A stretch of 64,000 nucleotides of DNA from NCBI RefSeq assembly GCF_018678075.1, contig NZ_JAHHIR010000028.1, positions 62,001 through 126,000 of the forward strand. The letters run 5' to 3'. Of the stretch, positions 20,512 to 29,311 are shown piece after piece (the first letter of the stretch is position 1; every line of letters starts with the position of its first letter). The notes below the pieces were generated by a model. That model was not told where the DNA came from, made no database searches, and was given only the letters and a program-made list of their open reading frames with translations. This DNA is from Epibacterium ulvae. Its GTDB lineage: Bacteria; Pseudomonadota; Alphaproteobacteria; Rhodobacterales; Rhodobacteraceae. The translations under genes and the position numbers were made by a program.

Positions 20512-20540
20512 GACCTAACAACGGCCAATCGGCCATATAT

Positions 20541-20620
20541 GCGTCAGGGCTCCTCCTCCCTTGCTCTGATGTTACAAAGAACGGTGGCACCCTCCTCCTC
20601 CCTGGTGTCACCGTTTTTTT
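20541..20620 (+). ncRNA. CcsR/cuckoo-type sRNA, unit 4 with terminator
   Basis: Hairpin A: GCGTCAGGG (20541-20549) with CTCTGATGT (20564-20572), several G-U pairs. Hairpin B: AACGGTGGCACC (20580-20591) with GGTGTCACCGTT (20604-20615), followed by a T tract, so the last hairpin doubles as the terminator of the whole transcript. The changed outer base pairs of hairpin B are compensated on both arms compared with units 2-3. Both loops keep CTCCTCCTCCC. Confidence 0.87.
20576..20620 (+). terminator. Terminator of DUF1127-CcsR transcript
   Basis: A 12-bp stem (20580-20591 with 20604-20615) and a run of seven T (20614-20620). The apical loop contains the anti-Shine-Dalgarno sequence, so this is both terminator and functional loop. 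Confidence 0.9.
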
Positions 20621-20775
20621 GTGTCTGGATCCATGAGATTGAACGTGGCTTTGCGGGCTGGGAACATGGCGACACCCTGCAAAGGGTCGCAAGCAACACG
20701 TGTTCAACCGTCGCGCGAAGATCTTTCCGCTGCTCTCTAGAAAAACGCGGAAATATCACAAATTCAACATGAGAC

Positions 20776-20803
20776 AAAAAAGGCGGCATCTTTCGATACC
20801 GCC
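20776..20803 (-). terminator. Rho-independent terminator of uvrD
   Basis: On the minus strand GGCGGTATC-GAAA-GATGCCGCC is followed by six T. This is a 9-bp stem with a GAAA tetraloop, 27 bases past the uvrD stop. It faces the CcsR array terminator, leaving about 155 bases (20621-20775) between them in which I see nothing. Confidence 0.92.
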
Positions 20804-20829
20804 CCTTCCAAACAGCCATGCAGTGCGCG

Positions 20830-23229
20830 TCAGAACGGAACGTCGGAGTCTGCACTAACAAAGCGTGCGACCACCTTCTTGAGGCCGGCTTTCTCGAAAT
20901 CAACTTCAAGCTTGTCGCCCTCGATCCCGACAACTGCGCCATAGCCAAACTTTTGATGGAACACCCGATCCCCTAATGTGTAGGCCGAAACCGCACTCAG
21001 ATCGATCACCTGATTTCGGCTTTCCTTGGGCTGTGACAAGCCGTGCTCACCGATTCTGGCCTGCATCCGCTTCCAACCGGGAGAGTTGTAGCCATCCGCC
21101 TGGGATACTTTTTCATCGATTGTTGAACGCGGCGATGTAGGCGCCGCAGCACCGTATCCGCCGCCGTACAAGCCGGGCGGGGTGAGGACTTCGACGTGTT
21201 CTTCGGGCAGCTCATCGACAAAGCGGGACGGCAATTGCGATTGCCATTGACCAAACACCCGACGGTTGCCCGCAAAGGAAATCGTGCAGACTTCCTCGGC
21301 GCGGGTGATGCCCACATAGGCCAGCCGCCGCTCTTCTTCGAGCCCTTTGAGACCGCTTTCATCCATTGAGCGTTGTGATGGGAACAGGCCATCTTCCCAG
21401 CCCGGCAGGAACACTGCGGGGAACTCCAAACCCTTGGCCGCGTGCAGGGTCATGATGCTGACCTTCTGCTCGGCGTCCTGGCTGTCATTGTCCATCACGA
21501 GGCTGACGTGTTCCAGAAACCCTTGCAGATTTTCAAAGCTTTCAAGGGCTTTGATCAATTCCTTAAGGTTCTCCAGACGTCCCGGAGCCTCAGGTGTTTT
21601 GTCGTTTTGCCACATGGTGGTGTAGCCACTTTCATCCAAGATGGTCTCGGCCAACTCCATATGGGTCATATGCCCATCACCGGCCATACGCCCCCAACGA
21701 CGCAGATCGTCGACCAAAACGCGCAGAGCCGCGCCGCCCTTGCCTTTGATCAGTCCGGCCTCAACCGCCAATCGTGCCCCTTCCACCAGGGACACGCCAT
21801 TGGTCCGCGCAACGCTTTGAATGGTTTGCTGCGCTTTGTTGCCCAGCCCGCGTTTCGGCGTGTTGACGATCCGCTCAAACGCGAGGTCATCATCGGGTGA
21901 GGTCACAACCCGGAAATAGGCCATCGCATCGCGAATTTCCAAACGTTCATAAAAGCGTGGACCGCCGATCACACGATACGGCAGTCCAATGGTCAGAAAC
22001 CGGTCCTCAAACGCGCGCATTTGGTGGGATGCCCGGACCAGAATCGCCATCTTGTCCAGATCCATCGGCCGCATGCCACGGCTGCCGCGTTGAATAGATT
22101 CGATCTCTTCCCCGATCCAGCGCGCCTCTTCCTCGCCGTCCCAGTGGCCGATTAAGCGCACCTTTTCGCCTCCAGTCGCCTCGGTCCAGAGTTCTTTGCC
22201 CAAACGACCCTGATTGCCCCGGATCACATTGGAGGCGGCGGCAAGGATATGTTCGGTTGATCGGTAATTTTGCTCCAGCCGAACCGTTTTGGCGCCGGGG
22301 AAATCGTTTTCAAACCGCAGGATGTTACCCACTTCGGCCCCGCGCCAGCCATAAATCGATTGGTCATCGTCGCCCACGCAGCAGATGTTGTGATGGGCGC
22401 TGGCCAGAAGCCGCAACCAGAGATATTGCGCGACGTTGGTATCTTGGTACTCGTCCACCATGATGAACCGAAACCAGCGTTGGTACTGGGCCAGAATGTC
22501 CGGGTGCGTTTGAAAAATCGTCACCACATGCAGCAGCAGATCACCGAAATCGACCGCGTTCAGCTCCAGCAGACGGCGTTGATATTGCTTATAAAGTTCC
22601 GGCCCTTGGTGATTGTAGGCACCCGCGTCCGCAGTTGGCACTTTCTCCGGTGTCAGCGCACGGTTCTTCCAATCGTCGATGATCCCGGCCAGCATGCGGG
22701 CGGGCCAGCGTTTGTCATCGATCCCATTGGCCTTGATCAATTGTTTGAGCAGGCGGATCTGGTCATCTGTGTCCAGAATGGTGAAATTCGACTTCAGGTG
22801 CAGCGCAGGCCGCGCCTCTTCGATCACGCCATCGCCGTCTTCGGCGCTAATCAGCTCTGCATGGCGGCGCAGCAGTTTCACGCAGATCGAGTGAAAGGTT
22901 CCAAGCCACGGCATCCCCTCGATCGCCTGCCCCATCATCGCGCCGACGCGGTTCTTCATCTCGCGCGCAGCTTTGTTGGTAAAGGTCACCGCCAACACTT
23001 CGTTCGGACGCGCGCTGTTGGTGTTCAGCAAATGCACGATCCGAGTGGTAAGCGCTTTGGTCTTGCCGGTGCCCGCGCCGGCCAGCATCAGAACCGGCCC
23101 CTCCAGACATTCAACAGCCTCCCGCTGGGCCGGGTTCAGCCCATCCAAGTAAGGCATCGGGCGTGCGGCCATCGCACGGGCGGAAAGCGATGCGCCTTCA
23201 AAGGCGTCCATTTCGTCAAAGCTGCTCAT
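20830..23229 (-). CDS. uvrD: UvrD/PcrA-type SF1A DNA helicase
   Basis: 3'-5' DNA helicase of nucleotide-excision and mismatch repair. The Q motif is LNPAQREAV, Walker A is GAGTGKT (51-57), and AVTFTNKAAREM is motif Ia. VDEYQDTN is the Walker B, DDQSIYGWRGA is motif III, LHAAKGLEF is motif V and YVGITRAEE is motif VI. The C-terminus (GDRVFHQKFGYGAVVGIEGDKLEVDFE) is the Tudor-like domain that contacts RNA polymerase. It has 799 residues and is monocistronic. Confidence 0.96.
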   Translation of the reverse strand: MSSFDEMDAFEGASLSARAMAARPMPYLDGLNPAQREAVECLEGPVLMLAGAGTGKTKALTTRIVHLLNTNSARPNEVLAVTFTNKAAREMKNRVGAMMGQAIEGMPWLGTFHSICVKLLRRHAELISAEDGDGVIEEARPALHLKSNFTILDTDDQIRLLKQLIKANGIDDKRWPARMLAGIIDDWKNRALTPEKVPTADAGAYNHQGPELYKQYQRRLLELNAVDFGDLLLHVVTIFQTHPDILAQYQRWFRFIMVDEYQDTNVAQYLWLRLLASAHHNICCVGDDDQSIYGWRGAEVGNILRFENDFPGAKTVRLEQNYRSTEHILAAASNVIRGNQGRLGKELWTEATGGEKVRLIGHWDGEEEARWIGEEIESIQRGSRGMRPMDLDKMAILVRASHQMRAFEDRFLTIGLPYRVIGGPRFYERLEIRDAMAYFRVVTSPDDDLAFERIVNTPKRGLGNKAQQTIQSVARTNGVSLVEGARLAVEAGLIKGKGGAALRVLVDDLRRWGRMAGDGHMTHMELAETILDESGYTTMWQNDKTPEAPGRLENLKELIKALESFENLQGFLEHVSLVMDNDSQDAEQKVSIMTLHAAKGLEFPAVFLPGWEDGLFPSQRSMDESGLKGLEEERRLAYVGITRAEEVCTISFAGNRRVFGQWQSQLPSRFVDELPEEHVEVLTPPGLYGGGYGAAAPTSPRSTIDEKVSQADGYNSPGWKRMQARIGEHGLSQPKESRNQVIDLSAVSAYTLGDRVFHQKFGYGAVVGIEGDKLEVDFEKAGLKKVVARFVSADSDVPF

Positions 23230-23506
23230 GCCCGCGATCCTAACGTGATTCAGTCAAAGCGGAAAGAGGATGTTCACAGTCTGTTCGCGCATTTTACACG
23301 GATCTCCAAAAATTTCCCGCGCTTTGGGATAGCTGCGCCGCAATTCCCCATCCGCATCGGCAGGCTGGCACTACCAATGGGTGACGCGCTTCCACGGATG
23401 CGCATGACACATATCGCCCGCTCAACCCTAATCTGAATGACATGTAATGTCTGACGCCAGAATGCTGTGCGTGCGCGGCACTCGGGCGAGTTATGGGAGT
23501 ATGCTG

Positions 23507-23941
23507 ATGCACCGATTGATTTATCTGAGCCAAACCACCCGCCCCATGTCGTCCTTGGAAACCGGTCGATTGATCGCAAAAGCGCAAGCGCGAAACGCCA
23601 AAGCGGGGCTGACGGGCATGCTGGTTTTGTTGCAATCCCGCTTTTTGCAAGTGCTGGAAGGGCCCGAAAATGCGCTGGCGCAGTGTTACGGCAGGATCCA
23701 ACAGGACAAGCGCCACAGCCATATGCAGTTGTTGCAAAGCACCCCGATAACGCAGCGCGCCTTTCCCGACTGGAAGATGAGCCTGTTTCACCCCGAGCAA
23801 CTGCCAGAGCAGGCAAAGGATGCGGCCCTGTCAATTGACGCGCTCATTCCCATGAACAGCCCAGATCGCGGCGATGACCCCGAGGTGCGGGCCGTCGTGC
23901 GCCAGTTTCTTGCGAGCTTCAAGCGGATGGCGGCGGCTTAA
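23507..23941 (+). CDS. Short BLUF-domain blue-light sensor
   Basis: Flavin-binding photoreceptor of 144 residues consisting of one BLUF domain plus a short helical tail. The photocycle residues are present: Tyr in HRLIYLSQ, Asn in QARNAKAGLTGML, Gln in FLQVLEG, and Trp in FPDWKMSLF. There is no fused output domain, so signalling must go through a partner, as for other short BLUF proteins. Start ATG 23507 is chosen because GGGAG (23495-23499) is seven bases upstream. It is divergent from uvrD; the 277-base gap should hold both promoters. Confidence 0.92.
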   Translation: MHRLIYLSQTTRPMSSLETGRLIAKAQARNAKAGLTGMLVLLQSRFLQVLEGPENALAQCYGRIQQDKRHSHMQLLQSTPITQRAFPDWKMSLFHPEQLPEQAKDAALSIDALIPMNSPDRGDDPEVRAVVRQFLASFKRMAAA

Positions 23942-23988
23942 CCCCCCGCCATAAGTAGGGCTTTGATCTGGACAGCCCGGAAAATCCG

Positions 23989-25149
23989 ATGACTATGCCC
24001 CATATGGATTTAGATCAACGTTTCCCAGCGCTCAGCGATCTGCGCAGGCGTGCGCAGCGCCGCTTGCCGCGCTTTGTTTGGGAATACCTCGACAGTGGTA
24101 CAGGGGTCGAGGCGACCAAACAGCGCAACCGGCGCGCACTGGATCGGATCGGCTTTGTGCCCTCAGTTCTGCATGGCCCGCTCGAGTGTGATGTGTCGAC
24201 ACTCTGGCTGGGCGCGTCCCTACCTTTGCCAGTTGGAATGGCACCAATCGGCATGTCCGGGCTGATCTGGCCCGATGCCGAAGGCCATCTGGCGCGCGCC
24301 GCGCGGGAGGCGGGCATTCCCTATTGTTTGAGCACGGTTGCGAGCCAATCCCCCGAAGACCTTGCCCCGCATGTGGGTGATCAGGCCTGGTTCCAGCTCT
24401 ACCCGCCCAAAGATCCCGACATTCGCCAAGACATGCTGGCCCGGGCGAAATCAGCCGGATTTGGGACATTGGTTCTGACACTGGACGTGCCGGTTGCGTC
24501 GCGCCGGGAACGGCAAACCAGATCGGGCCTGACCCAGCCGCCTCGTTTGACCCCGCGCTTATTGGCCCAGATCGCCACCTGCCCTGCCTGGGCCACTGGC
24601 ATGGCGCGCCGGGGCATGCCGCGGATGCGTACGCTCGATACCTACACCACCTCCCCCATGATGTCGCGGTCCTCCACGGCTCATATCGGATACCTGCTGC
24701 GCACCTCACCTGACTGGGACTATGTCACGTGGCTGCGCGACAATTGGGACGGCCCACTGGTAGCCAAAGGTGTCCTGCGGCCCGAGGATGCGACCCGGTT
24801 GGAGCAGATCGGCTGTGACGCTCTTTGGGTGTCAAACCACGCCGGGCGTCAGTTTGATGCGGCCCCCGCAACGATTGAAGCGCTGACGCAGATCCGTGCT
24901 GCCACCGATTTACCCCTGATCCTGGACAGCGGTGTGGAGACCGGCTTGGACATTCTGCGCGCCTTTGCGCTGGGGGCGGATCTGGTCATGATGGGGCGCG
25001 GCTTTCATTTTGCGCTCGCGGCTTTGGGCCCGCGCGGGCCTGCTCATTTGATCGATGTTTTGAAGAAAGATCTCTTTGCCAACATGGGCCAACTCGGCGT
25101 CGCGACCCTGCCTGAGGTGCGACAGGCCCCCCGGTTTGAGTTGGATTGA
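23989..25149 (+). CDS. FMN-dependent alpha-hydroxy-acid dehydrogenase (LldD-like)
   Basis: TIM-barrel flavoenzyme of the L-lactate dehydrogenase/glycolate oxidase family. It oxidises L-2-hydroxy acids, with lactate the likeliest substrate. Motifs are WEYLDSGTG near the N-terminus, PVGMAPIGMSGL, WFQLYPPKD, the Lys in VAKGVLRPEDA and the catalytic His in SNHAGRQFD. The usual GG after that His is AG here. The FMN-phosphate motif is LDSGVETGLDILRAFALGAD. ATG is at 23989 or 24004. It lies 47 bases after the BLUF gene and could share its transcript. Confidence 0.9.
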   Translation: MTMPHMDLDQRFPALSDLRRRAQRRLPRFVWEYLDSGTGVEATKQRNRRALDRIGFVPSVLHGPLECDVSTLWLGASLPLPVGMAPIGMSGLIWPDAEGHLARAAREAGIPYCLSTVASQSPEDLAPHVGDQAWFQLYPPKDPDIRQDMLARAKSAGFGTLVLTLDVPVASRRERQTRSGLTQPPRLTPRLLAQIATCPAWATGMARRGMPRMRTLDTYTTSPMMSRSSTAHIGYLLRTSPDWDYVTWLRDNWDGPLVAKGVLRPEDATRLEQIGCDALWVSNHAGRQFDAAPATIEALTQIRAATDLPLILDSGVETGLDILRAFALGADLVMMGRGFHFALAALGPRGPAHLIDVLKKDLFANMGQLGVATLPEVRQAPRFELD

Positions 25150-25515
25150 CACCAAACAGATCACCAGAGCGGATTGTATCGAACTTTGTACCCAACGCAA
25201 ATATGATCAAATCACGTCAACGCGCAAAGAGTTACCTGCATCAATGTTAACGCTATCTGCGCTGATTTCCTTTGCAAAAACTGCATTGATTCGAGGCGCG
25301 GTGACCGATTTTGCGCTAACTGTTGTGCGTTGCCATCAAAATTTTGCGAATTCCCCCCTCCGAAATGTCTCGATACATTTTATTTGCCGCCGGTTAAGTG
25401 CCTTATTTCTGGGGCGAAAGTCGCAAATAGGCGGGAAAATACCTAAAAATACGAGTATACCCCACTTCATTCTCCGCCTAACACTCTGCGCAAACCGACT
25501 TGACCGGGGGAAGAC
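25150..25515 (+). promoter_or_regulatory. Upstream region of pyruvate carboxylase
   Basis: A 366-base AT-richer gap carrying the pyc control region. An 8-base palindrome TTTGCAAA is at 25271-25278, and GCGAAAGTCGCAAAT is nearby. GGGGGAAG precedes the pyc ATG as ribosome-binding site. I cannot fix the -10/-35 with confidence. TTTGCAAA resembles the core of ScfR/PccR-type acyl-CoA-responsive regulator sites, but a single 8-mer is weak evidence. Confidence 0.4.
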
Positions 25516-28500
25516 ATGACGGATTTTTCGAAGATACTGATCGCAAACCGCGGAGAGATTGCGATCCGGGTTATGCGCGCTGCAAACGAGATGGGAAAGA
25601 AAACCGTCGCTGTTTATGCTGAGGAAGACAAGCTGGGCCTACACCGGTTCAAGGCGGATGAGGCCTACCGGATCGGCGAAGGCATGGGCCCCGTTGCGGC
25701 TTATCTTTCGATTGATGAGATCATCCGCGTAGCCAAAGAATGTGGCGCGGATGCGATCCACCCCGGCTACGGACTGTTGTCTGAGAACCCCGATTTTGTC
25801 GACGCCTGCGCGCGCAACGGCATCACCTTCATCGGCCCCAAGGCCGAGACCATGCGCGCCCTGGGCGACAAAGCCTCGGCGCGCCGTGTCGCGGTTCAGG
25901 CCGGCGTGCCGGTGATCCCGGCAACCGAAGTGCTGGGCGATGACATGACCGCAATCAAGAAAGAGGCGGGTGAGGTCGGCTATCCCCTGATGCTCAAAGC
26001 GTCCTGGGGCGGTGGTGGACGCGGTATGCGCCCCATCTTGTCCGAGGATGAGCTGGAAGAAAAAGTGCTGGAAGGCCGCCGCGAAGCCGAAGCCGCCTTT
26101 GGCAACGGTGAGGGCTATCTGGAAAAGATGATCACCCGCGCCCGCCACGTTGAGGTGCAGATCCTGGGCGACAAACACGGTGAAATCTACCACTTGTTTG
26201 AACGTGACTGTTCCGTGCAGCGCCGCAACCAGAAAGTCGTTGAGCGCGCCCCTGCCCCCTATCTGACCGAAGAACAACGGACCGAGATCTGTGAATTGGG
26301 TCGCAAAATCTGCGCTCATGTGAACTACGAATGCGCAGGCACCGTCGAATTCCTGATGGATATGAACACAAGCAAGTTCTACTTCATCGAAGTGAACCCG
26401 CGTGTGCAGGTGGAACATACCGTCACCGAAGAAGTCACCGGCATCGACATCGTGCAAGCGCAGATCCTGATCGCCGAAGGCAAGACAATTGCCGAGGCCA
26501 CCGGTAAGAACGCGCAGGATGAAATCCACCTGAACGGTCACGCCTTGCAGACCCGGGTCACCACCGAGGACCCGCTGAACAATTTCATTCCCGACTATGG
26601 CCGCATCACCGCGTACCGCTCGGCCACCGGCATGGGCATTCGTCTCGACGGCGGCACCGCCTATGCGGGCGGCGTGATCACGCGGTACTATGACAGCCTG
26701 CTGACCAAGGTCACCGCCAAGGCGCCAACGCCTGAAAAAGCCATCGCTCGTATGGACCGCGCTTTGCGTGAATTCCGGGTGCGTGGCGTGTCCACCAATA
26801 TCGCCTTTGTTGAGAACCTGCTGAAGCATCCGACCTTCTTGTCCAATGAATACACCACCAAATTCATCGACGAGACGCCGGAGCTGTTCCAATTCGCCAA
26901 GCGCAAGGACCGCGGCACCAAGGTTCTGACCTATATCGCGGATATCACAGTGAACGGTCACCCCGAGACCGAAGGCCGCGCCAAACCCGCTGCCGACCTA
27001 AAAGCGCCCCGCGCGCCCAAGGTCGACAACAGCGCGCAACCCTATGGCACCCGCAACCTGCTGGAGCAAAAAGGCGCACAAGCTGTCGCCGATTGGATGA
27101 AGGCACAGCGCCAACTGCTACTGACCGACACCACCATGCGCGACGGGCACCAATCGCTGCTGGCCACGCGTATGCGATCACACGACATGATCAAAGTGGC
27201 CCCGGCCTATGCGCAAAACCTCAGCCAGCTGTTCTCGGTTGAATGCTGGGGTGGTGCGACCTTTGACGTGGCCTATCGCTTCCTGCAGGAATGCCCCTGG
27301 CAGCGCCTGCGCGATCTGCGCGATGCCATGCCGAACCTGATGACCCAGATGTTGCTGCGCGCGTCAAACGGCGTGGGCTACACCAACTATCCGGACAATG
27401 TGGTGCAGGAGTTTGTGCGCCAGGCGGCTGTCACCGGTGTCGATGTGTTCCGCGTCTTTGACAGCCTGAACTGGGTGGAAAACATGCGCGTCGCCATGGA
27501 CGCTGTGGTGGAGAGCGGCAAGATCTGCGAAGGCACCATCTGCTACACCGGTGATATCCTGGATCCGGCTCGCGCCAAATATGACATCAAATACTATGTC
27601 GGCATGGCCAAAGAACTGGAAGCTGCAGGCGCCCATGTTTTGGGTCTCAAAGACATGGCGGGCCTGTTGAAACCGGCCTCGGCTCGGGTACTTGTCAAAG
27701 CGCTCAAGGAAGAAGTAGGACTGCCGATCCACTTCCACACACACGACACCTCAGGCATTGCCGGGGCCACCATCCTCGCCGCTGCTGACGCAGGTGTCGA
27801 TGCGGTGGACGCAGCCATGGACGCCTTCTCAGGCGGCACTTCGCAGCCTTGCTTGGGCTCGATCGTCGAAGGGCTGAAAAACACCGACCGCGACACCGGG
27901 TTGGACATCTCCAAAATCCGCGAGATCTCTGGCTATTGGGAGCAGGTGCGCAGCCAGTATCTGGCCTTTGAAAGCGGCCTTCAGGCGCCCGCGTCCGAGG
28001 TCTACCTGCACGAGATGCCCGGTGGTCAGTTCACCAACCTCAAAGCACAGGCGCGGTCTCTGGGCCTCGAAGAGCGTTGGAGCGAGGTCGCCCAGACCTA
28101 TGCGGATGTGAACCAGATGTTTGGCGATATCGTCAAAGTGACGCCGTCATCCAAAGTGGTTGGCGACATGGCCCTGATGATGGTCAGCCAGAACATCACT
28201 CGCGACGAGGTCGAAAGCCCCGACACTGATGTGGCCTTCCCCGACTCTGTGGTCGACATGATGCGCGGCAACCTGGGCCAGCCCCCCGGTGGCTTCCCTG
28301 AAGGTATCGTCAACAAGGTTCTAAAAGGCGACGCGCCAAACACCGCGCGCCCCGGTGCCCATCTGGAGCCTGTCGATCTGGAGGCCACCCGCGCCGAGCT
28401 GTCGGCAGAGCTGGAAGGCTTCACCGTCGATGATGAGGATCTGAACGGCTACCTGATGTACCCCAAGGTCTTCTTGGACTACATGGGACGCCACCGCCTT

Positions 28501-28959
28501 TATGGCCCCGTTCGGACGCTGCCGACCAAGACGTTCTTTTACGGGATGGAGCCGCGCGAGGAAATCGCCGCCGAAATCGATCCCGGCAAGAAACTGGAAA
28601 TCCGCCTGCAGGCCATTGGTGAAACCGATGACAAAGGTGAGGTCAAAGTCTTTTTTGAACTGAATGGCCAGCCCCGTGTGATCCGGGTGCCAAACCGCAA
28701 AGTTGCCGCCACCCAGGCCGCAAACAAAAAAGCCGAAGCAGGCAATGCCAACCACATCGGTGCACCGATGCCCGGTGTCGTCGCCTCGGTCGCGGTGCAG
28801 CCCGGACAAGAGGTCAAAGAAGGCGATCTCCTGTTGACGATCGAAGCGATGAAAATGGAAACCGGCATCCACGCCGAACGTGACGCAACCATCGCTGCCG
28901 TCCATGTTCACGCAGGCGGACAGATCGACGCAAAAGATCTGCTGGTTGAGCTGGAGTAA
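25516..28959 (+). CDS. pyc: Pyruvate carboxylase
   Basis: Biotin enzyme that makes oxaloacetate from pyruvate, CO2 and ATP (anaplerosis). Full-length at 1147 residues: biotin carboxylase domain (about 1-455: ANRGEIAIRV, GGGGRGMR, EVNPRVQVEHTVTE), carboxyltransferase (about 535-800: LTDTTMRDGHQSLLATR, HFHTHDTSG, DAFSGGTSQP), the PC C-terminal domain, and a BCCP domain with biotinylated Lys1113 in IEAMKMETG. The biotin operon needed to activate it lies 15 kb away in the same window. Confidence 0.98.
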   Translation: MTDFSKILIANRGEIAIRVMRAANEMGKKTVAVYAEEDKLGLHRFKADEAYRIGEGMGPVAAYLSIDEIIRVAKECGADAIHPGYGLLSENPDFVDACARNGITFIGPKAETMRALGDKASARRVAVQAGVPVIPATEVLGDDMTAIKKEAGEVGYPLMLKASWGGGGRGMRPILSEDELEEKVLEGRREAEAAFGNGEGYLEKMITRARHVEVQILGDKHGEIYHLFERDCSVQRRNQKVVERAPAPYLTEEQRTEICELGRKICAHVNYECAGTVEFLMDMNTSKFYFIEVNPRVQVEHTVTEEVTGIDIVQAQILIAEGKTIAEATGKNAQDEIHLNGHALQTRVTTEDPLNNFIPDYGRITAYRSATGMGIRLDGGTAYAGGVITRYYDSLLTKVTAKAPTPEKAIARMDRALREFRVRGVSTNIAFVENLLKHPTFLSNEYTTKFIDETPELFQFAKRKDRGTKVLTYIADITVNGHPETEGRAKPAADLKAPRAPKVDNSAQPYGTRNLLEQKGAQAVADWMKAQRQLLLTDTTMRDGHQSLLATRMRSHDMIKVAPAYAQNLSQLFSVECWGGATFDVAYRFLQECPWQRLRDLRDAMPNLMTQMLLRASNGVGYTNYPDNVVQEFVRQAAVTGVDVFRVFDSLNWVENMRVAMDAVVESGKICEGTICYTGDILDPARAKYDIKYYVGMAKELEAAGAHVLGLKDMAGLLKPASARVLVKALKEEVGLPIHFHTHDTSGIAGATILAAADAGVDAVDAAMDAFSGGTSQPCLGSIVEGLKNTDRDTGLDISKIREISGYWEQVRSQYLAFESGLQAPASEVYLHEMPGGQFTNLKAQARSLGLEERWSEVAQTYADVNQMFGDIVKVTPSSKVVGDMALMMVSQNITRDEVESPDTDVAFPDSVVDMMRGNLGQPPGGFPEGIVNKVLKGDAPNTARPGAHLEPVDLEATRAELSAELEGFTVDDEDLNGYLMYPKVFLDYMGRHRLYGPVRTLPTKTFFYGMEPREEIAAEIDPGKKLEIRLQAIGETDDKGEVKVFFELNGQPRVIRVPNRKVAATQAANKKAEAGNANHIGAPMPGVVASVAVQPGQEVKEGDLLLTIEAMKMETGIHAERDATIAAVHVHAGGQIDAKDLLVELE

Positions 28960-28979
28960 GGTCGCTTCAAGAACACACT

Positions 28980-29000
28980 CCCCCTCCTGTCCGGAGGGGG
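28980..29000 (+). terminator. Terminator-like hairpin after pyc
   Basis: CCCCCTCC-TGTCC-GGAGGGGG, a perfect 8-bp GC-rich stem 20 bases after the pyc stop. No T tract follows, so it may act as an mRNA 3' stabiliser or need Rho. Confidence 0.55.
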
Positions 29001-29311
29001 ACAGCTTCAAACGGCGTGATGCCGACAAAACCTGAAGCCCGTTTCAATGTTTCCGCGTCCTAAAGCAGGCCTGCAGGCACAGACGCGAAACCTAGAAACA
29101 TGCACCCTTCCTTTACGTTCATTGCTCCATATTCACGTCAGGACTTCGCTTTTTTAGGAAGAAAAGCAGGCGTCACTGCATCTGATTGCTTCTTTAGGGC
29201 TTCAGATCATTGCGATCACCCGCAAGGAGGGTGGCAAAAATTATTTGGACGCCCAATATTCGCAGCAAAACATACGACATAGACCTACTATATTAGATCC
29301 AAGAACAGCTT
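29001..29311. other. Gap between pyc and sulfotransferase gene
   Basis: About 310 bases, AT-richer toward the right. A short frame from 29100 (60 codons) shows no family features and is not called. I see no clear promoter; the sulfotransferase ATG has only a weak ribosome-binding site (AAGAACAG). Confidence 0.4.

Larger units (their letters stand above)
20303..20540 (+). repeat. Conserved spacers with GGCCAATTGGCC palindrome
   Basis: The three segments between sRNA units (20303-20331, 20407-20435, 20512-20540) are each about 29 bases and near-identical: roughly GA-CC-AACAACGGCCAATTGGCCATATAT. The 12-base palindrome is at 20314-20325, 20418-20429 and (as GGCCAATCGGCC) 20523-20534. The AU-rich flank is a plausible endonuclease cleavage site for separating the units. 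Confidence 0.75.

Noticed and set aside
20233-20620. CRISPR array
   Set aside because: The period is about 104 bases, the repeats contain paired hairpins, and there are no variable spacers or cas genes. The sRNA explanation fits better.
20232-20948. Long minus-strand open frames across the CcsR array encoding repeated peptides
   Set aside because: They are antisense to paired hairpins and exist only because the 104-105-base repeat keeps frames open; there is no ribosome-binding site and no family similarity.
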